Source of the DNA: Schistosoma mansoni
Taxonomy: Eukaryota > Platyhelminthes > Trematoda > Strigeidida > Schistosomatidae
Reading direction: 5' to 3'
Assembly: GCF_000237925.1 (NCBI RefSeq)
Contig: NC_031502.1
Coordinates: 41,594,655-41,658,654 of the forward strand
DNA: 64,000 nucleotides
Shown here: piece after piece, positions 1-12,000 of the stretch
How the letters are laid out: every line of letters begins with the position of its first letter
How positions within the stretch are numbered: position 1 is the first letter of the stretch
Translations under genes and position numbers: made by a program
Notes under the pieces: generated by a model
What the model saw: the letters and a program-made list of their open reading frames with translations, nothing else
Database searches by the model: none
Told to the model about the DNA's origin: nothing

Positions 1-354
1 ACCTAGACAATCAAAATAACCTAACACTTTAAATGCTGGACGAATAATTCGAGTTTCATGATCTAAAATATTGTCAATGCCAACTTTAAGTAAAAAAAGA
101 ACTAGTCATATTACAACAACAAATAATATATGCTTTTACACAAATACTCTCTATTTCTTGGAATATCAAGAGTATTGTCGTCCTACACAATCGCGATTGT
201 AGATTAATTGTTTTCATATACTCTGGTGAGAACCTCATTTTGGTATGGTGTTCAAATTGAACAGGATCATGTATATTTGGCGATGACAGACTGGGACTAT
301 TAACTAATGTCTGTAAGAGTTGTGTAAATAGATGGAACACTGATCAGATAGTGT
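1..354. other. Left flank of the LTR element, no gene recognised
   Basis: This is the AT-rich flank into which the LTR element at 355 inserted. A minus-strand open frame of 84 codons (86-340) is present, but it matches no family I know, has no convincing splice sites and does not continue on the far side of the element. I see no RNA gene or other repeat here. Confidence 0.5.
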
Positions 355-682
355 TGTAGCTGTAAATAATTCCCCAAAATCAATAGCTCATTAAGTGTTC
401 GATATTGGATGCTGACCACGTTGTTTAAGTGGACTTGTTTAGCTGAAGGCTTTCGGTCATGCATCCGTACCAGATCACGTTTCAACACGGCGTGAGACAC
501 AGCTCCTACGTTTCATTAGCCAGCTTATAGTAAAGGTTCCTTGATATATTGGTAACGCATCAAATATATCTTTCCTGCCTCTTCTCGTCTGACTTCTGAT
601 TTCTATCTGACTGGGAACGATCGAATATAGAAGGTGCTACTGGTAGCTAGTGGTAAAACTAGAACATCCGTTCGCATCATCA
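355..682 (+). repeat. 5' LTR of the young Boudicca-like element
   Basis: This 328-bp terminal repeat starts TGTAGCTGTAAATAATTCCC and ends CATCATCA. It repeats at 5339-5657, and a reverse-strand copy stands alone at 49183-49508. It is preceded by GTGT, which recurs right after the 3' LTR. Confidence 0.95.
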
Positions 683-683
683 T

Positions 684-701
684 TGGTGAACCCGACGTGA
701 T
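684..701 (+). other. Primer binding site, tRNA-Trp type
   Basis: The sequence TGGTGAACCCGACGTGA begins one base after the 5' LTR. Its complement reads as the 3' end of a tRNA ending in CCA, and it resembles the acceptor/T-arm end of animal tRNA-Trp, the primer used by CsRn1-clade elements. The tRNA match is from memory of the insect sequence, not from a search. Confidence 0.7.
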
Positions 702-860
702 CTGGTACACCAAGTCAATATACTGTGAGTCTGTTCCATTTTGGAATATAATTATTCATTGTTATTCTTTATTTGAATTTTATATATTGTGATATACTTT
801 TTTTCGCAGTTTTTTTCACGGATATATTTTAATTAGACATTTTTCGTTATCTATATTACT

Positions 861-1690
861 ATGACGAAACACTCTCCTAAGGTTCTTAAGTTTAAGTCTA
901 TTCCCCCTATTTCGATTCAGTTAACGCCATTTTGGCCCGACAATATCGAGTCCTGGTTCTGCTATGCAGAAGCCGATTTTTGCATGCACGGACTCGCGCA
1001 CATGCTTCCTCGCGGTAGTTAAGGCGTTACCGCGCGAGTTTAACAGGTACGTAACACCTAGTATGTTTACTAGTGATGTTCCCGAACCTTACGAAACGCT
1101 TAAGCTATCGATTTTAAAACGAGGAGACCTAACTGATCGACAACGGTTAGACCAACTCCTTAACAATATCGACTTGCAACATGGTTCTGCGACGGACATG
1201 TTGCTTAGAATGAGAGAAGTCATCGGCCAACGAACTTTCGATGATGGCCTATTTAGACAACTTTTCTTGTCTAAACTCCCTCAACAGGTGCAGGCAGTGC
1301 TTGTTTCATTTCAAAACAATGCCATAGATGAACTAGCTGCATCTGCCGATCGAATCTTGGAAATCACCAAATTTTCTAAGGCCGAGGTTTTTACTATCAA
1401 AGAAAAACCCCAATCGACCTCGACTGACATGGCCGAACTATGTCACACGCTTACACGATATCTTAGAGTTCGCAATGACCGTAGTCGGTCAAAAACCCCG
1501 CGTAGAAGCGCCTCACGTAAGCGATCTGGCTCTGGACCACGAGAGACAGACAATCCCGACTGGTACTGGTATCATAACCAGTACGGCAAGTTTTCCAGAA
1601 ATTGCAAGAAACCTTGCAATTATCCGACCTCAAAATCGACTGACACGAATAAGATTTCGGGAAACTCCCCAGCCGGCACGCGTTAACGGC
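861..1690 (+). mobile_element. gag-like region of the young LTR element
   Basis: This is the gag region between the leader and pol. Its reading frames resemble other flatworm CsRn1-type gag proteins: a capsid-like part with a run resembling LFLSKLPQQVQAVLVSF, then a basic Arg/Ser-rich stretch and a cysteine/histidine segment near the end that may be the nucleic-acid-binding part. A diverged copy of the same region lies at about 23.2-23.8 kb. It is treated as part of the element, not as a host gene. Confidence 0.75.
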
Positions 1691-1729
1691 AACCGTAGTC
1701 GGCGAACACAGCCGCCTCTTATATGTCAC

Positions 1730-4700
1730 GGATGTGACTACGAAAGTTCGCTACCTCGTCGACACTGGCGCAGAAGTTAGCGTTCTTCCAGCAAATCCCG
1801 ACGACAGACTTCGCGAGTGTGTTTTAAGTTTACAGGCGGCAAACGGAAAGCCGATCGCTACTTACGGTAAAAGGTACGTCTACCTTAACGTGGGTTTACG
1901 CAAACCCATACACCGGATTTTCGTGGTTGCAGATGTCTCTATGCCAATCATTGGTATCGATCTGTTACAACACCACAATCTACTCATCGACACACGCTCA
2001 CGAAGGTTAATAGATGGAAACACTAAACTATCTGTTTGCGTAACTCCTTGTTCTGGTTGCAAATTATCCCCAGTCACGATTAAACACACCATAGACCCCT
2101 TGTACCAATCAGTACTTGACAAATACCCCGGGATACACCAATCGCAATCGAAATTGCCTTGTGTAACCAGCAATGTTACACATCACATCTCGACTACAGC
2201 ACCACCTGTATTTTCGAAAGCTCGAAGACTCGCTCCCGAGAAGCTTAGGTTAGCTAAAAACGAATTCGACCACATGATGGACCTAGGGATAACTCGACCA
2301 TCGAATAGTCCATGGGCATCCCCATTGCACATGGTCCCTAAACAGGACAGCAATGATTGGCGGCCAACTGGTGATTATCGGCGTCTGAATGCGAAATCCA
2401 TTCCCGATCGTTACCCGCTGCCTCATATTCACGATTTGACAGCTACCTTGAAAGGTAAAACTGTCTTTTCGAAAATCGACTTGATTAACGCTTATAACCA
2501 AATCCCGATGGCACCTGACGACATTCCTAAAACCGCCATCATCACTCCCTTCGGTCTTTACGAATTTCTACGAATGCCTTTTGGTTTAAGAAACGCGGCT
2601 CAAACCTTCCAAAGGTTTATAGACGACGTCTTCCGAGGTCTCAACTTCGTACATGCGTATGTTGATGACTGTCTAATAGCAAGTCCGGACACAGAATCGC
2701 ATCTCAAGCATCTGGACATTGTTTTCGATCGACTCCAAAGGCATGGCATTACTGTCAACATACAGAAATGCCAAATCGGAACAAACTCTTTAGACTTTCT
2801 AGGACACACCATTGATGCTCAAGGCATCCAACCCCTTAGGAGCAAAGTGGCGGCCATTCTGGATTACCCAGAACCGACCACGATCAAGCACTTACGAACT
2901 TTCAACGGACTTGTAAGTTTCTATCGACGGTTCATACCCAAATGCGCATCCCTTATGAAACCGTTAACCGATCAGCTTCGTGGAAATGCAAAATCAATCA
3001 GTTTAGACGACATAGCCCGTAAAGCATTTTCCACAGTTAAGGAACACATCGCTAAAGCAACCTTGCTTGCTCATCAGGACACACAAGCGCCCATTAGTAT
3101 CGCCGTAAACGCATCCGACTCAGCCATCGGAGGAGTCTTACAACAATGGGTTAACAACTCGTGGCAACCTTTAGGATTTTTTTCGAGACGGTTGCTAGAC
3201 GCGGAATCTAGGTACAGCACGTTCGGTAGGGAACTCCTAGCTATATATTGTGCTCTACGGCATTTCCAACATTCCATCGAAGGAAGAGAATTCACGCTTT
3301 TTACCGATCACAAACATCTTGCCTTCTCTTTAACTTCATCTTCAGACAAGTACTCACCGCGAGAGTCTCGACAACTCGACTACATCTCGCAGTTCACTTT
3401 AGACATACAGCATATTTCTGGAGCAAACAATGTAGTCGCAGACGCCTTGTCTTGAATTAGCTCCTTGAACAGTTTCCAAGGAATCGACCTTCTTAAACTC
3501 GCTCAGCTTCAAAAAGAAGACATTGATCTTCAGCATGAGTTATCCTCGACAACTCTTAAACTAAGTATTAGGCAGATGGGAACAGGTAAGGAAACCTTAC
3601 TCTGTGACACATCTACAGGTAGGAATCGTCCAATAGTACCAAAACATTATCGCCGCAACGTCTTCAATACGTTGCACAATCTTTCTCATCCAGGTGCTCG
3701 TGCAACAATCGAACTTATAGCCGAACGCTTTTGTTGGCCTGGTATGAATAAAGACGTGAGGGAGTGGGCACGCTCCTATGTAAGCTGTCAGAAATCTAAG
3801 GTAATCAGACACAACAAATGTCCCTTAGGTTCTTTCAAAACACCTGACGCTCGTTTCGACCACGTCCATCTAGATTTGGTAGAACCTTTACCCGACTCAA
3901 ACGGATACTCATATCTCTTAACATGCGTAGACCGTTTCACTCGATGGCCAGAAGCAGTACCGATTAAGGACATTACTGCTGAAACCGTGGCCCGTGCTTT
4001 CGTCGAACGATGGGTAGCAAATTTCGGCTGCCCTTCCACAATCACTACAGACCGCGGACGCCAATTCGAATCTGGACTTTTCCGTTGTCTGACCTCACTA
4101 TTAGGAATCACGCGCTTCCGAACGACCGCCTACCACCCACAAGCAAACGGGTTGGTAGAACGTTTGCATCGACAATTAAAAACTTCATTATCAGCTTCAA
4201 ACGTTTCACAGTGGACAGACGCTCTTCCACTCGTCTTGCTAGGTATCCGCAATGCAGTGAAAGCTGACATTGGATACACGGAATCTCAACTCGTTTACGG
4301 GACGACACTCCGACTCCCAGGAGAATTCGTAGATCCTTCAGCTTCTTCATTGAACATGGATCTAAACTCTTACACGAGTAGGCTTACAAACGCTATGCGT
4401 TCAGTTAAACCTGCTCACACTCGACCTCAATCAACTGATGTTTTCGTTCAACCCGAATTACGACATAGTACACACGTCTTCGTTCGTCGAGACTCACATC
4501 GACGACCTCTCGAATCAGCTTACGAAGGACCCTTCAAAGTTCTTCAACGCGAACCTAAGTACTATGTAGTCGATAAGAACGGTACTAACGATAGCATCAG
4601 TATCGACCGCCTAAAAGCAGCGTACTTAGAAGGAAACCCTAGCTACGTCGATTTTCCTTCGGTTCAAGCAAACGACACAGCCACTACACTCGTAGTACCC

Positions 4701-4817
4701 TACACGACAACCGACACACAACTTGATACTTCGTCAACATCGATAGATAAACCTAAAACAACGCGTTCTGGAAGACGAGTAAGATTTCCAGAACATCTTA
4801 ACGAATATTGCACGTAG
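1730..4817 (+). mobile_element. pol region of the young LTR element (PR-RT-RH-IN)
   Basis: The domain order is the Ty3/gypsy one. An aspartic protease with a [12 protein letters not shown] motif comes first (about 1.74-2.0 kb), then reverse transcriptase with the YVDD box near 2.66 kb, RNase H with the TDHKHLAF stretch near 3.3 kb, and integrase with the zinc-binding region near 3.7 kb and a DDE-type core from about 3.85 to 4.3 kb. A C-terminal tail follows to about 4.8 kb. The next 0.5 kb to the 3' LTR is AT-rich and has no recognised domain. Related, older pol sequence is found at 19-21 kb. Confidence 0.9.
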
Positions 4818-5338
4818 GACATTAGATTTATCTTGAATTACCTTTTCATAGTTTATTCTAAAAATTTTTTTTGATATGCTCATTTTTTTATTTATATAAA
4901 AAAACAAAAAAACAAAACATTTTTATCTTTTTTTTGAGCGTATATTTATATATTTTTTATATATAAAAAAAACACTTTTTTCCTGATCGCTTTTACGCTG
5001 TTTGTAAGTGTATCAGTTTATTTTTTTCCGCTCATCTTGTGTCCCTACGCAAGTACGAGTGTATTTCCGACATGCACTCACACGTTTTATTTTCCTCTTT
5101 TCCAGGACGGCTGGAAAAGAACGTCGAAGTTTCGCAAGGTACCGAAATTTTCATTGTACTATATTTATTTATTGCTATGTTGTACATTTTGGTCCCATAG
5201 TTTAAGGAAAGACGACCAGATGCTGCTAAACGAAGCAAGCTATCAAAAGAGTGTTTACCAACGACAAACTCGTTGGGTGTAAACTTCTGGCTGGTCACGT
5301 CTTAGGGGCATCACTACCTCACTAGGGGGGGAGTGATC

Positions 5339-5657
5339 TGTAGCTGTAAATAATTCCCCAAAATCAATAGTTCATTAAGTGTTCGACATTGGTGCTGACC
5401 ACGTGTTTAAGTGGACTTGTTTAGCTGAAGGCTTTCGGTCATGCATCCGTACCAGATCACGTTTCAACACGGCGTGAGACACAGCTCCTACGTTTCATTA
5501 GCCAGCTTATAGTAAAGGTTCCTTGATATATTGGTAACGCATCAAATATATCTTTCCTGCCTCTTCTCGTCTGACTTCTATCTGACTGGGAACGATCGAA
5601 TATAGAAGGTGCTACTGGTAGCTAGTTGTAAAACTAGAACATCCGTTCGCATCATCA
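5339..5657 (+). repeat. 3' LTR of the young Boudicca-like element
   Basis: This is the 319-bp partner of the repeat at 355-682. It is preceded by the G-rich purine tract around 5323-5333 and followed by GTGT, which matches the four bases before the 5' LTR. It is slightly shorter than its partner because of small length differences. The high identity indicates a recent insertion. Confidence 0.95.
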
Positions 5658-8600
5658 GTGTCATATGTTACGAGAATAATGGGTTTCGTGACATTTTTTT
5701 ACTATGAAAACATAATTTTCGCTTAGCGTTCTCAAGTTGTTGTGTCCTTCAAGGATACTGTATAGAAAACTGAAAGTCCTGTTCAGTATCTTCTGACATA
5801 TCATAACTCACTTTTGTTTATTATCCACTTCCGATACAATCATCAACTATAAACTACCTGGAATAGTCCAACTGAAACCGAGTCCTAAAGGCAATCAGTT
5901 GCTAATGATTTGATTGTATAGTGGATTATCACTTCTCGAGTGACAGTTACGGAAAGACTCTTGTTAGTATAAATACTCACATGAAGAAATACTAAATAAC
6001 ACAACTTGAGATTTACTGATCGAATGACTCACTGATTACGAAATAATATACTACTACGGAAGGACTTAAATGAATATTGTCATGGTATGAAGTAAACCAT
6101 GTGTGCCAGTAGATATACTACTCATAAAATGTAAGTAGCGTGATTGATAACACATTTGAGTCCATAGTCGACGGCAAACCAGTTGAATTAAAACCTACTC
6201 AAATGATCGCTTTCCTTTCATTTAACCGCGAAATTCCCCAATATTTCTTCGACTACATAAGATTGACCCATTAGATAAGTCTTATCAGAAAATGAGTTAA
6301 ATCTAAACCCTTCAAATTATTCTAAATTTAAATGCGGTTTTGTGGAGATAGAATTTTAAGATGGTACTCTTCATTGGTTGAATTCAGTCATCCAGTATAA
6401 TTTGAACAGCCTTACGACACGGGAGATTCTAGGAAATTTGTGAAACTTTTCATCTGTCGTGATTAGAAGACTGAATAGACCTTGAACATTAGACAAGTAT
6501 TACTCCCTTAAGTGCTGTTATCACTTACAGGTTGCTATCACTGAAAGTATAAATAGGGAATCATAATTGAAAGCATGAGTCAATTGAAGCTAGACCACCA
6601 TGGAAAACCTGGAATCAATTGACCACTATGGACTGATATTGACTTGAGAGCCAGTGAAAACTAAGAAGGTTGCAACTCCATCTTAGTTCGAAATCATTGC
6701 CAGAACGCAAAAATGACAACTACTTGTTACATAAATCACTTTTTACCAAACCAACCACTCGTAATTTAAAAATGTATGGAATAGTGTATTGTCTTATCTA
6801 AAACCCTGAACCAACGTTCAATTCCCATCACCTATATTGTGGACATATTCTAGCCTAACATAATGACAATTGACCTAAAGTATCTTTGTCTCTTGAATAT
6901 CAATCACAGTTACAGGCATTTGTCAGGCCGAAGAAAAAATTCTTGAGAACACAAGCTTTAACCATCAAGAAAACTACTAATCTATGTATTTTAAGTACAT
7001 AACGCTAACGTAATCCATCCCATTCCTACTTGTCATCGACATTTCCAAGCGCCATCTTAGTATCACATGCTGCGTGACATTACGAATCACCGAAAGTGAT
7101 CAAGTAACTTAGTGTTTCCTAATTTTTAAGCGTAACTTTCAACAACACAACACTGTGAAGTGTATATTAGCCACTTATCAAAATGAGTATATTTAGGGAA
7201 TTCACTATAGTAAAAATAAAGAAATGGGATATAATCTATAGTCATGAGTTTCAAATGATTATTAACAATACCAACACATAAATACAAACTTGATCAAACC
7301 AAGGAACTACCTAACATGGTTTTCAACAACGTAAAGGTCTATCGATGAATTCATGAGCCGTCAAGATTTTTATTCTATTAACCAATGCGGAACGAGAACA
7401 CTCAGTGAAACTTTTTTCTGTAACCACAGAACGATTGAGTTCAAATATTCCCTATTTACATAACATTTGGTGGATGTCTCGAAAAACAGACGCTTTATTT
7501 CTTTAGTTGACCGAATTTGAATGCTTATTTACATTCATCAAGGAAGACAGACTAAAAGTTATGTTTTGGGAAAGTATTGGACATTCTAGAAGTTTAAACT
7601 TTTCCAGTATTTACGATTCCTTTGAAAACAATTTTCCCCTCTACGTAAAGAAGATCCCGATTTCGTAAACACTAACATCACAAAATTGGGTGGTTACAAA
7701 GCTTACTGATAATGTTTATTATTATTACAAAATCTTAGCATTTCTCAATGGTGTAGACAGTACAGATAAAACAAACCTCAGTCTGCAGATACCTCAATGT
7801 GAAAATAAGATCGCCGTTTCAATAAATGAGCCCTTTATGTTTGAAAGGAATCTTCCTGACTTATATTTGTAAGCAAAATCAAAAGCTAGTTACTAGATCA
7901 TCAATCACAACTCAGTGGGGGGTAAATACATTCTCGGTGTAAATAAAATCACGGAGATTATTTTATTTATTTAAACACATTGGTACAAGGAGGCACCAAA
8001 TTTGTTCATTCGATTTGAATGAGGGTTAGAATACTGCACAGGCATTCAAATAAGAGCGATTAGCCTACATACAACGTGGTTTAAATACTACATCTGATGA
8101 ACTAATTGAATATATTAACTTGACACCTATACGTAATTTAAAGCATCAACATCCCAACTTTTCAGACTGTCATTAAACAAAGTGATATTAGGCGATATAC
8201 AAAGAACCAAGTACTTGAGTCAAATAACATATCCACAACTATAGGTTTAAATTATCTCTGAATTAAAGATTTTGGTTATTTTTATTTGACCGATTTGTTA
8301 ATATATGTACTAGAACGACACAAAGTATACACTATATTACGCGATAAATAGCAATACCTGCAAGATAGAAACTACACAGTACTTGATAGAGATAATTTCT
8401 CGTGTATCTAGATGTATTTTTTCCACTACACCTACGACGGTATGTGGTTAGAATTTAGTTACCATTAAGTCCTTTTTGGGATCGTACACACAAAATTAAA
8501 CCGACAGTAAAGTACCATTTACTTACTATTAACACAGATGGAGTAGGTTGACTGTTGGAGAAGAGTAGCAACTTCACTTCAGTGTGTCAAATGTAATGTT

Positions 8601-9045
8601 TCAAATTATGTTGAATTGTGTCTTAAAATCCACTATTTTTTAAAGCCTTTGAATACAAGTAGTGCTATCACGCAGTTACACAGAATATAAACTAATGACT
8701 GCCTCCAGAATACTAAGTATTTATTTACGTAAGATTTCAAGTATGGATTTTCAGAATCTCATTAATTCTCATCATAGATATATTCACATCCAACTTATTA
8801 TAGTATAACAATGATCTTAAATTCATGATTCTTAAGACATACTAAATTATTAAATTAGTTTTTGCAATGCACTGGTCAGATCAAACAAACAAACCCTTAG
8901 AAAACGTTCGGAAAAAAGTTGAATAACAGTAATATTCCCAAATGAAAGAAATAAAACTCAATATACAAACAACTTATATTTCATGATCCCAACTGATGGA
9001 TTTAGTGTTTACTTCACAAACAATTGATAGTAAAGCTAATTTCAC
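5658..9045. other. Intergenic DNA between the LTR element and CCT2
   Basis: About 3.4 kb of AT-rich sequence has no convincing exon on either strand. The only recognisable item is a short retroposon tail near 7958-8050. On the minus strand an AATAAA at 8720-8725 lies about 320 bases past the CCT2 stop codon and could be its polyadenylation signal; this is weak because the motif is common by chance in such DNA. Confidence 0.5.
7958..8050 (-). repeat. 3'-tail fragment of the short LINE-derived retroposon
   Basis: The plus strand shows a T-rich start, then TTATTTAAACACAT and a GGTACAA..GCACCA block, then a stretch like GAATGAGGGTTAGAATACTG. The same order occurs at the left ends of the retroposons at 37847-38375 and 59138-60194. 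Read on the minus strand this is the 3' end with its A-rich tail, so the copy is severely 5'-truncated. Confidence 0.6.
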
Positions 9046-12000
9046 TTAATGCCTTCGAGGAGCTCGACGACGAGGAGCAGCTCTAATGATGTCATCTACA
9101 CGTATTATCATCTCCGCAGCTTCTGCAGCTGATGTCACCAAATGATGCTTTACGTCATATGCTTCAATAATCCCGAGCTCATTCATATCTGCAATTACTC
9201 CATTGTTCATATCTAAAAACAAACAGAAGGTAACGGAAAAATAACTTCACAAATACTCGTAAATAGAGTTAACCTTAGTTTGACTCAATACTTACCAATA
9301 AAGGCATTAATTTAATAAATTTATTGATAAAAACATTTTATCGTACATTAAAGTAAGACGGAATTCACAGTTCTTACCCAAACCCATGGATTTTTCGCCA
9401 TTTGCATGAGAAGCACGTAACTGAGAGATCAAGTCCGCGCTATCATAACCGCCGTTATCGGCTATTATAGAAGGCAAGCGTCTCAAGGCTCGACCAAAGG
9501 ATTCCATAGCTAAAGATATTTTTCCTGGTGTTTTAGCAGCGCCCTGTGCTACTGCTTCAGCCATCCACATCTCCATAGCTCCACCACCACAAACTGTCCG
9601 AGGATTTTTTACTGTAAGAGCCAAAACGCATAAAGCGTCATGAAGAGAGCGTTCTGCTTCTGCCAGAATACTTTTTGTAGCACCCCTCAAGACAATCGTG
9701 CAAGCCTCACCCATAGCAACACCGCTGAATCGAAGTAACTTGTCTTCACCAATTGTCACCTGAGAGAATGATGAACAAGTAGAGTCAACATTAAAAAGAG
9801 ATTAAGTAATAGAGGCGTATGAAGTTATAAAATATTTTCAGAAAAGTTTGACGCTAAATAATTATTATATACAATTGACTAAGGAGATCGATAGTCATTA
9901 TAGTTCTTTACAAATACACATATATTTAAACATTTTATTAAATAGCATCCCGAGTTCAATCTCACTATACTACAAATATGTGGTGCTATGGACGAATAGA
10001 TTAAACTGATTTTTCAGTTACTGAGTCATGCTCGAATATCTGTCCAACTATGAAGTTATTTCCAGATTGATTGAACAGAGTCACTGAACATCGGTGGCTC
10101 AAAGATCAGGTCTCATAAACATACAGCGAAACTGTTCTTACCGTAGACTTGTAGACCAGACATTTTGCTGCCAGACTAATATTACGATGGAACAAAAAGT
10201 GCCTATGATTGACACAAGTCGACCTGACTTTCACTTCATGCAGATTGATCTCATCAGTAACGCCACCGGTAGAATCCATAGTTATTTGGATCTTCATTAT
10301 TGGAAATTAATTGATTTGTATCTATCCTTCAGTGCATCTTAGTGTACCAAATCCAATAATTAATGTGTAACCTACAAAAGTTTTCCACCGAAATGTCAGA
10401 GGCTTGTTTACATGAAAAGTGAAACGTCACAGATGCACACTCACTTAAATAACACAGAACTAAGGCTTCGAAGTGTACTAAATATATTAGTCAGTCAGTC
10501 AGTCACAACGTAGAACTTCGTACGTACGTACATCAGTTCGAGTTGCCATACCACATTAGCACAGAAATGAAGTTGTCGATTCAAATCCCATAGTGGTAGA
10601 AGTAGTAAGAGTATAAGCATTATGTGAAAGATTAGGGTTTGAAGATGTTATTGAAGGAGTATAATCCAATGAAATAAATTTTGAAAGAGAAAAATGATAG
10701 GGACATGAAGAATTCAGAAGATTAGAATTTGGTAGAACACAAAGAGTGTATGCACATTCGCCATTGCAAACGATTTTGAGCCATGTCATTCAAGGTCTCT
10801 AACCATCGATTGTTATCATCTCGCGAATCCCGACCAGGTAGTCTACACCTACCAGCATGACTCAGTCCACTTGTCAGTGACTTCATGGATTTGTGCCATG
10901 TTTTGATCTGGCCGCCTATAGCTTTCTTCCAACCTGGTCCCACACCCTAAAGCATTGCACGTCGGGGCAGTCAGTGGTTGGGCATACGTAACACATGTCC
11001 CAACCATCTCAACTGACTAAATATATATAGAAAGTTTGAAGGTACCTACATCTAAATAAACAATTACAAAGCATCGTATCTATCTTGGGAAGTTCAGTTA
11101 AAGCTGATGTAATACAAGGATTTTTTCATCGTATACATTAAGTTAAAAACACCAAATGAGAAAGGTCTATAAAATATTATGCGGCTAGTTTTAAATTTTG
11201 AAATTACAGCAGTCAAAAAGGTTTTATTACCAAGTAGGGATGTTACATCTATCCACTGCTACATTACAGTGGAAGAAACGTTAAGATGACTAACATACTC
11301 AATGGGATAAACAAGTTATTTAATTTAGATTGTGATGGACGTTCTAAGACAAGAATGTTTAAAAGTTTACTTACTTCTTCTATCAAATCACAATGTCCTA
11401 ATTTTGAAGTCTCAGGAGAGTCGAATGTGGAGACGATTTCTCCGCCAGTAACTAAGGCCAATCGCTCCACACCTTCGAAATCTGCATGCTCAATAGCCAT
11501 AACACCAGCATCAGCAAACAACTGCTCGGGGTAGTTATATATTAACTGCCTGAAAATAAGATTATAAGTCCATATTTTGCAGTATATATATATATATAAT
11601 AAGAAGATATGTAATGCACTTTGTCATGCAATTAAAAAGGTATTCTAGAAAAATAACAAAACAGATTGGCTTTAATATATGAAGTTGATAATAGCCAAGT
11701 TGGATACTGTAGAAAACAGAAATGGATGACTATAGAAAAATCTGATAGCGAATACAGCAAAATAGCTCTACCAATATTAAGCTAGTACCTTGGAATGTCC
11801 AGTTGAAACAATATAGGAATTATCTTGGTTACAGATATCTAGTTTGGTTAACTGGAAGATTTAGTATCAACCTACATCAGTCTAGATGTCATAAGCAAAG
11901 GAGTCCATAGCAATGTGTGCTCGACCTGAAGGAGTTTGAACCCGTGGGTGAAGCAAATAAGTAATACCTTTAACATCTACTACTTTCTTATTTAATGTAA

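Larger units (their letters stand above)
355..5657 (+). mobile_element. Young Boudicca/CsRn1-type (Ty3-gypsy) LTR retrotransposon
   Basis: This is a full-length Ty3/gypsy-type element. It has near-identical LTRs at both ends, a tRNA-Trp-like primer site just inside the 5' LTR, a gag-like region, a pol region with protease, reverse transcriptase, RNase H and integrase in that order, and a purine-rich run directly before the 3' LTR. The LTRs begin TG and end CA, and the 4-bp target duplication GTGT flanks both ends. The 328-bp LTR length and the tRNA-Trp primer point to the CsRn1 clade, to which Boudicca of Schistosoma belongs; that name is an inference from family knowledge. The LTRs differ by about three substitutions and three small length changes, so the insertion is recent. 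It looks nearly whole, with about two or three breaks in its coding regions. It lies in the intergenic region downstream of CCT2. Confidence 0.9.

Noticed and set aside
86-340. Minus-strand frame of 84 codons beside the LTR element
   Set aside because: No family resemblance, no good splice sites and no continuation beyond the insertion.
7690-7872. 60-codon frame downstream of CCT2
   Set aside because: Low-complexity composition, no family match and no neighbouring exons.
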